DNA of 64,000 nt from positions 32,679,001 to 32,743,000 of the forward strand of contig NC_091972.1 of the NCBI RefSeq assembly GCF_036711975.1, read 5' to 3'. This stretch comes from Onthophagus taurus. Taxonomy: Eukaryota; Arthropoda; Insecta; Coleoptera; Scarabaeidae. The notes below the pieces were generated by a model, which saw only the letters and a program-made list of their open reading frames with translations, had not been told where the DNA came from and did no database searches. Of this stretch, positions 57,646-64,000 are shown piece after piece (the first letter of the stretch is position 1; each line of letters starts with the position of its first letter). Position numbers and translations under genes: made by a program.

Positions 57646-59385
57646 CCAATATGATTACTCTCTCGTGACTCCAATCCCAAAAAATGGCAATCCAGCTGAG
57701 TTTTCTCACCTGCGGCCGATCAGCATCCTTCCTACTTTATCCAAGATTTTTGAAAAGATACTGGCCAGGCAAATTAAAGAGTATTTGACTCAAAATTCTA
57801 TTCTACCAAAACAGCAATCAGGGTTTAGAGAGGGGTATAGTTGTACTACGTTACTGTTGAATGTGTTGGATGATATAATCTCGGCAATTGATAGGGGTAG
57901 GATGTGTGCATTGGTTTTGCTTGACTACAGTAAAGCTTTTGACACTATTAATCACGAGTTACTGCTGTCCATTTTGGGTCATATTGGTTTCGAAAATTGT
58001 TCTGTGGAGCTTTTGAGGAGTTACCTGTTTGGTCGCCGTCAGTTGGTTCGGTTGGGCAACGAATACTCGGATCCCCTTCCGGTTCCTTCTGGAGTTCCTC
58101 AGGGATCCATATTGGGGCCACTATTGTTTATTATTTACACGTTTAACTTGCAGTCCTCGGTGAGGAACTGTAAAATGCATTGTTTCGCTGATGATACACA
58201 AATCTACATTGATTTTCCTGTGTCGGAGGCTGCAGCGGCTAATGATGTATTGATAGGGGATCTGGAGAATTTGGTGAGGGAGAGTGGGGGCCATGGCTTA
58301 AAACTCAATTCCGCAAAGTCGACTTATATGATATTCGGTGGAATTAGGGGTAAGGAAACTTTAAATGATTTTAGAGTTGAGGTTAGTGGTGTCACCTTAA
58401 ATCGTGTTGAGTCAGCCAGAAATCTGGGATTACAAATCGATACGGACCTAAGATTTAGACAACACATTAGTAATTGTATGAAAAAAGCTTATATGAACTT
58501 AAAAAATATATATGCAAGCAGGAAAATGTTGCCTACCAACAGTAAAAAGCTGTTATTAAATACTCTAGTGTTGTCTCATTTCGATTATGCCGATGTAGTC
58601 TACGGTCCGTGTGTTGATGGGCGGGATGCCAAGCGAATTCAAATGGCCCAGAATAATTGTATGCGCTTGATATTTGGGATTCGTAGACACCAACATATTT
58701 CTCACAAACTTGCTGACCTCGGATGGCTTAATATGGCCAATAGACGCCAGTATCATGCAACCTCCTTGTTCCACAAAGTGGTTCTGAATAAGACGCCACC
58801 CTATCTTTACGAAAAATTAACTTTTCGAACGGATGTTCATAATATTAATATCCGCAATCGGGGTTTGCTTACCATGCCGCAGCATCGGACTGCGCTTTTT
58901 GAACGGTCATATAGTTACAATATATCGAAAGTCTATAACCGCATTCCGCCTTGGACGAGATCACTGTCCATCCCGGCATTCAGAAAGCATTTTTTCTCTA
59001 CTACGTTTCTGTCGCAGGACTAATATTACTTCTTTTGTTTTATTTTTTGTTGTTTACTTACTAATCTGTTTTTTATTCAATGGATCCATGCACATGTGAA
59101 CCCGCAGTCAATGCAAGAGTAGGACGAGGACATTTTTTGTTCTGTTTTTCTTTTTGCTTTGTTGATTTAATTTCGGATTAATTTAAAGAAAATTTTTGGT
59201 ATTAATTTAATTTTGGATTTCAAGGTTTCAGTGGAAGAGCAACCGCTGCATGTCAGTGGCATTCAGCGGTTGAACTGCACCTTGGGATTTCCCACTTGTT
59301 TAGTATTAGTTCGTCTAGTGGAAGTGTGATATATTATGTTGTCGTATATTATTACAGGTGGGAAATAAAGGCATTATTATTATAA
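57646..59385 (+). mobile_element. 5'-truncated LINE with intact RT-to-C-terminus frame
   Basis: The copy starts inside ORF2, as usual for incomplete target-primed reverse transcription, and ends in a short ATT-repeat tail (59371-59382). After the ORF stop at 59023 there is a 3' untranslated region of about 350 bp. The good coding state suggests a recent insertion. The ATT-repeat tail resembles that of the minus-strand LINE at 11950-13180. Confidence 0.75.
57665..59023 (+). CDS. LINE ORF2 reverse transcriptase, 5'-truncated
   Basis: 452 open codons from a non-ATG codon; the real start is lost upstream. Fingers: 'FSHLRPISILPTLSKIFEK'. Palm A: 'LLDYSKAFDTINHELL' (catalytic D). Palm B: 'PSGVPQGSILGPLLF'. 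Palm C: 'CFADDTQIYIDF' (catalytic DD). Then 'RNLGLQIDTDL' and the thumb-like helical C-terminus typical of jockey/CR1-like LINEs, ending in 'NRIPPWTRSLSIPAFRKHF'. All three catalytic aspartates are present. The endonuclease domain is missing, so the copy cannot move by itself. Nuclear reverse transcription at a nicked target is the family role. Confidence 0.8.
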   Translation: MTPIPKNGNPAEFSHLRPISILPTLSKIFEKILARQIKEYLTQNSILPKQQSGFREGYSCTTLLLNVLDDIISAIDRGRMCALVLLDYSKAFDTINHELLLSILGHIGFENCSVELLRSYLFGRRQLVRLGNEYSDPLPVPSGVPQGSILGPLLFIIYTFNLQSSVRNCKMHCFADDTQIYIDFPVSEAAAANDVLIGDLENLVRESGGHGLKLNSAKSTYMIFGGIRGKETLNDFRVEVSGVTLNRVESARNLGLQIDTDLRFRQHISNCMKKAYMNLKNIYASRKMLPTNSKKLLLNTLVLSHFDYADVVYGPCVDGRDAKRIQMAQNNCMRLIFGIRRHQHISHKLADLGWLNMANRRQYHATSLFHKVVLNKTPPYLYEKLTFRTDVHNINIRNRGLLTMPQHRTALFERSYSYNISKVYNRIPPWTRSLSIPAFRKHFFSTTFLSQD

Positions 59386-59667
59386 ACTCCGTAGTTTTGC
59401 AAATGGATATATCAATCTGCAGAATTTCATAGCTTCCCGAAAGTATTCAAAACTTGTTCATATAGAACAAATACATGAATGTCCCCCATTCACTGAGTTT
59501 CAGACTGACACAGAAAATTGAATCAGTTGTTCAAGCTATAAATGCACCAACTCACTGGTACACAATTCTTCCAATAATATCAGCACTGGGTAAGTTTAAG
59601 AATCTAATGGAAGTTTGGTCAAGAAGTGTACAAACACTATTTTAACCATTAACATTATTACTTCCGA
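59386..59667. other. Short non-coding stretch between LINE and foldback element
   Basis: No feature recognised. Confidence 0.5.
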
Positions 59668-60209
59668 TCTTGTTAGAATATTTATGTGAATAAAAAACTT
59701 TGCTTTTCAGAAGGGTGGAATTTTCTTTATTTTCGGCTCAACCGGTTTCGACTATTCTTTTTTAGTTATCGTCAGGAAAAATAGCCACGTCGGTTTCACT
59801 CTTAATTTTCATAATCTGAATTCATCTTTTCTTTCATTTACGTTTTCTTGAATTCTTTGTTATTAAATGATGTTAAATTTGTTTCTAATTTTATGTTTTT
59901 TCCTATTTTCTATATCACGTCAATCTTAGAATCCTTAATCTTAATCTTAATCTTAGATTAATAGATATAGAAAATAGGAAAAAACATAAAATTAGAAACA
60001 AATTTAACATCATTTAATAACAAAGAATTCAAAAAAACGTAAATGAAAGAAAAGATGAATTCAGATTATGAAAATTAAGAGTGAAACCGACGAGGCTATT
60101 GTTCCTGAAGATGACTAAAAAAGAATAGTCGAAACCGGTTGAGCCGAAAATAAAGAAAATTCCACCCTTCTGAAAAGCAAAGGTTTTTATTCACATAAAT
60201 ATTTTAATC
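59668..60209. repeat. Near-perfect 540-bp foldback element
   Basis: Arms about 59668-59930 and 59955-60209 are inverted copies with few mismatches. The loop at 59930-59955 is made of TTAATC/TTAATCTTAATC repeats. Each arm holds an ACCGGTTTCG box: CAACCGGTTTCGACTATTC at 59740-59758, and CTGAAGATGACT...AGTCGAAACCGG at 60103-60140. The outer ends share ATAAATATTTTAATCG-type sequence with the insertion at 10684-11166, so the two elements are related. No coding capacity. Confidence 0.8.
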
Positions 60210-60242
60210 GCCTGATATCTGATATATTTAATATTGGTTTGT

Positions 60243-60740
60243 TACTGTATTTTACGGACTATAAGACTATAAGACGCACCTTAATTTCTAAGCAATTTAA
60301 AAACAAAATAATATTACTACCATTTTTATTAGATTGTATAGACAGTCTAGAAAAATTCTTAGTTTATAAAACACAACTGACCTTTAAAATCCCTGAAAAT
60401 CGTCATATAAACTTTCTTCTTCATCTTCGTCGTCATCGTTGTCCTCTTCATATGTAAGATGGTCTTCACTGCCATCGAGACTGTTACTTATGTCACACTT
60501 GTTACTTATGTCACTAGACAACGACTGTCTCCCCCTTCGGCGTGAATTCATGTTGGATTTCATCCATCATCCATTTGTTCCATTCCTCTCTCATATACAG
60601 TTTAAATGGTTTATTTATAGAGACATCAAGAGGTTGCAATTGTGAGTCCTACCTGAATAACAGTAAACTCTGTATTTCCCTGTTTCAAAATCTCAACTAT
60701 ATCTCAACTATCTTTCAACTATAGCTACTGCAAAACATAA
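60243..60740 (-). pseudogene. Tigger/jerky-type transposase fragment with one element end
   Basis: At 60251-60285 the sequence TTTTACGGACTATAAGACTATAAGACGCACC resembles the end of a common pogo/Tigger family (G-G-A-C-T-A-T-A-A-G-x-C-G-C-A). On the minus strand, 60640-60520 reads 'QLQPLDVSINKPFKLYM' and then 'REEWNKWMMDEIQHEFTPKG', the D-V-x-x-N-K-P-F-K block at the C-terminal side of the third catalytic acid. The acidic C-terminus follows towards 60410. The rest of the transposase and the other end are not visible. Confidence 0.6.
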
Positions 60741-62105
60741 CATTTGATTAGTAAAGCTTTGATGACATTTTTTTAATGGCTATTCGATTGTCGAATGAAA
60801 ACTAAAAATTACCTAAAGGATTTTAGGTATTTAAATAGCCTCAAAAGTCTTGTGTAGATTCGTAAAGTTTAAGTATTTAAAAGAAAAAAGAAACTACTTT
60901 ATGCCAATTCACGAATTCAGTGTGTTTATTTAAAGACCCCATAAAACTTTCCGGTGTGTATGTACCATTTATTATTTAACGACCTTCCTTTTACAGAGAA
61001 CACGAATGTAAAAGCGTCTATTGAGTTGCTTGGTCACACATGGGATTCAATGCAGGTTGTGGCAACTCCAACACGATCTTCTCCTTTTTTAAAACGACGA
61101 CTTCTTTTCAAACATATCTTTCACGCTTATTACATATTTTATAATACTAGACGAAACATAAAGCATTTTTATTTTTGGGTGACGTACTTTTTTCTCTACC
61201 TCATTGTTGTAACATCCAACGAAAGGAGTGGAAGTCGTTTTGAAATGATTACCTACTTTTTTGTGATCTATTGCCACAAATAAAAACTTGCTGCATTGTC
61301 TTAGGCTATTAATTTGTTGTAAAATCCAACGGGGTTAATTACTTTTGTGGTAATTAATAAACTAATAATTAAAGTATCGGGTCTACGGGTGTATGGTTTA
61401 TATTACGGGTGTGGTTCAAATATTTAACACAGCCATAGCAATAATAAATGATCAATTTCATGCTGAAACACTTCTTGAATAGCACATAAAAATTTTTCTT
61501 TTAATCACATTTTGTTCTTTAAAGGTTACACATTGAAAAAAAGAAACAAACCTAAATGCCACGATATAATTTTTTTTATAATATAATTGAATAGATTTAT
61601 TTATGTGTTATTTGTAATTAGTAACAAATTATAAATTTATTACATTGTCATCAGTTGTCGGATTGTGTTAGGACGAAAACGGTCCATTAGACAGATGTAA
61701 ATGCGATAAGATAATTATCGCAATTACAGTTGCATTCAATTAGGAGAGTCATGTTGAGTAAGATGTTAAATGGCAATTCAATTACGTTAGGTCTGTACGA
61801 TTAAATTTAATCCTATCGCGAAAATACCATCCACAACACTCTGGAGACGAATAAAAGAGTTAATACAAATTAATGTCTTCGTTAAATCTCAGGTAAAAAT
61901 TGAATGGCATTGAATTGATATTTGCGAAAAGTTGTATATCAATTGCGTTAATCGTTTTAGTTTTGCAACGAAAAATTCTTTCCTTTGGCTGTAACTATTA
62001 TTTCCAAAATTCAAATACTATTAAGGTTTTTAAATATAAGCTATGGTTTTGTTTGAATTTCGTCAAGTCAGTTGTTGTCAGTTCCAAGCCCGAGTAAAGG
62101 AGAAA
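60741..62105. other. Non-coding AT-rich stretch
   Basis: No gene or repeat recognised; chance open frames only. Confidence 0.5.
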
Positions 62106-62109
62106 GATT

Positions 62110-64000
62110 AGGGCGATGTTAGCAACCTAAAAAGTGTATGTTACCTCACAGGTAAAGACACGGAAGATGAGATGGAAACGACAAGAAAACAAGTTGAGAG
62201 CATCCCAGGTGGAACGTAAGGCACCAAATGGCCTAATCAAGCAATTATTCTTGGATTACAGCTATATAGACTTTTGTGATCTATTCGAAAGAAAAACCCA
62301 AAGATGAAAGAGCAGCGGCTGGAGTAAGAATCCTGCTTGAAAAGTTACATTAAAAATGGGAAAACACGCGTTACACACAATGTCAGTCTGCGTACCAGAT
62401 ACTGGAAAGCCATTTCAGAAAGCTTTATTACGTTTAGATACAATTACAGCTGTTAATAGAAAAGCTACCGGATCAAGAAAACCTTATAATAATGGGATAC
62501 CTGAACGGAAGAATGGCCTATTTAATGAAGCTGTAATAACGATCAGGGTGAGATGTTGGTTGATTTTTGCTCCCATAACAAACTGAGGATCAATAGGACC
62601 TATTTTGTACACAAACCACATCAAAACATCACGTTTAAAGGAAGACGCAGGAAATATACTTGGGATGTCTAACAACAACGTAAGTTAAGCTGCAGCGGAA
62701 GCACTGACCATCAATGCTAATACTCCTTATAGGAACAAAAAAGCTTGGTTCAAACCGAAGGTAAAACAACTAGAGAGAGCAAACGGTGATTAATATTATA
62801 TCCCCAATGAAGAGATATACGAATGTTGAAGAATATGAAGGTTTTAAGAATGAAGTTTGCTGTTGTACCTCATACTTCGACGGTGCCAAGCCAAAACGGC
62901 ATTTGCTTGATTTCGCAGGAAACAAAAACGTTCATCACGTCGTATTCAAATAGGCATTCGGGCAATCTTTAGACCAACATTGTAGTGGTTGAAGTTTGTT
63001 TGTGGTTATTTCACTGTAAGTGTTGTATGCAGATTTAAAAATCCTGCTCAACGGTGTAGCTAAGTAAAACGTGATCATTTTGGCGATTTTGCGTAATATA
63101 TACGGTTCCATAAAAAATATGGTGCAATAAAATTTAAACACGCACTAATCAATCATTTCTTCAAACATTATGCAAACTTTAATACTAAGCTTAGACGATC
63201 AATAATATTGGGCAAAATTCTATAGTCAAATGGAGAATGCGGAGTCGGATGAGATTTTAAACTTGTCAAAATAGACATAGTGCAGCCCAGGATATAAAGA
63301 GGAATAAACACATTAAAAGTAAGACCCAAAGACTCATAATAATGAACCATGAGATAAACAGTAAGTGGTATGAATACTATAGGGAGCTAATGAACTAAGA
63401 GTACCGAAGAGTAACCAAGTTGAAGGGTCAGTCGAAGAGATCGAACTCGACAAAGTGGAAGCCGCTGTGGCTAAGAGGAAAAACCATAAAGCTGTGGGCC
63501 CGATTAGATCCTAGCAGAAGTGTGGAAAAAGCTTGCCCCAATGGATTCGAATGGCTTACAAGATTATGTAAAAGATAAAAAATGTGAAATACTCGTGATC
63601 GGATCACTTCCAAAATCGTGGCGATTTAGCTACTTAGTCCCCTTTTTTTTAAAATAATTTACATCCTATACTTTCAAAATATGCAACGCATAATTAACAG
63701 ACATATCCAACTTCTGTCATCGATTACCCGAAATCAATTAAGCAGTCTAAGCAAAGAAGATCTGCATTTAATATTCATAGATCTCGAGAATGTGTTTGAT
63801 GGTCTGTCTGAATGTTACATACATTTAATGCAAGATATGTGTCACAATTATCGTACCACGGTTAGGTTCCCTGTCGGTCTCAGCCAAGAATTCGAATTGG
63901 AAGTGGGGAGTTCATCAAGGCTCCGCTCTTGGTCTCCTACTGTTTAATCTTGTGATAGACATGATTAATATCTACTTTATGCGAATAAAATCGTCCTCAT
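62110..64000 (+). pseudogene. LINE relic running off the right edge
   Basis: Broken + frames follow the order of a LINE ORF2. Endonuclease: around 62545-62665, 'MLVDFCSHNKLRINRTYFVH' and 'KYTWDV' (I-x-G-T-x-F-x-H-K, K-x-T-W). Linker: 'KKAWFKPKVKQLERAN' near 62737. RT start: around 63440-63560, 'KNHKAVGP' and 'LPQWIRMAYKIM'. RT palm A: 63750-63810, 'DLHLIFIDLENVFDGL' (first catalytic aspartate). RT palm B: around 63890-63940, with 'FNLVIDMI' at 63944-63967. The window ends before the D-D motif. Many stops separate the pieces; dead copy. Confidence 0.65.

Noticed and set aside
57665-57667. GTG as a start codon for the LINE reverse transcriptase
   Set aside because: The copy is 5'-truncated; the reading simply becomes open there after an upstream stop.

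Overview
This is an AT-rich animal nuclear window. The style is that of an insect, most likely a beetle: very short introns (about 50-60 bp), a tandem cluster of cytosolic-type sulfotransferase genes, and a dense layer of insect-type DNA transposons and non-LTR retrotransposons. I found no tRNA, rRNA, CRISPR array, operon or other bacterial feature. The assignment to an order is inference; I cannot name the species.

Layout. Positions 1-28.8 kb hold almost no host gene. They contain a Tc1/mariner-type MITE, foldback elements, piggyBac and hAT relics, a 335-bp tandem array, an internally deleted LINE, a Tigger/pogo element nested in a long-TIR DDE transposon, and a mariner-like element nested in a LINE. 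They also hold a complex of interlocking inverted repeats at 24-25 kb.

At 28.8-36.0 kb lie two host genes 176 bp apart on the + strand. The first is a single-exon homologue of ornithine transcarbamylase in which the recognisable catalytic motifs are replaced. The second is a five-exon divergent mitotic cyclin with an N-terminal destruction box. Its 4.5-kb second intron is filled by a dimeric satellite and by a LINE split by an IS630-type transposon.

At 36.9-38.2 kb there is a 1.2-kb purine-rich degenerate minisatellite. At 39.07-56.77 kb come four + strand sulfotransferase genes (named SULT-a to SULT-d here), all with the same five-exon, same-phase structure. SULT-a and SULT-c are compact. 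SULT-b is stretched by a 4-kb intron of transposon debris. SULT-d is separated from the others by mariner and hAT insertions. SULT-d keeps a full open reading frame after splicing but has lost the PAPS-loop lysine, the catalytic histidine and the C-terminal R-K-G segment, so it looks like a pseudoenzyme.

The last 7 kb hold a 5'-truncated LINE with a long RT reading frame, a near-perfect 540-bp foldback element carrying two copies of a hammerhead-like box, a Tigger fragment and LINE relics running off the right edge.

The sulfotransferases would transfer sulfate from PAPS to small acceptors (detoxification, hormones, pigments). Nothing visible links them functionally to the OTC-like or cyclin-like genes. 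What the three loci share is rapid sequence divergence at active or partner-binding sites.
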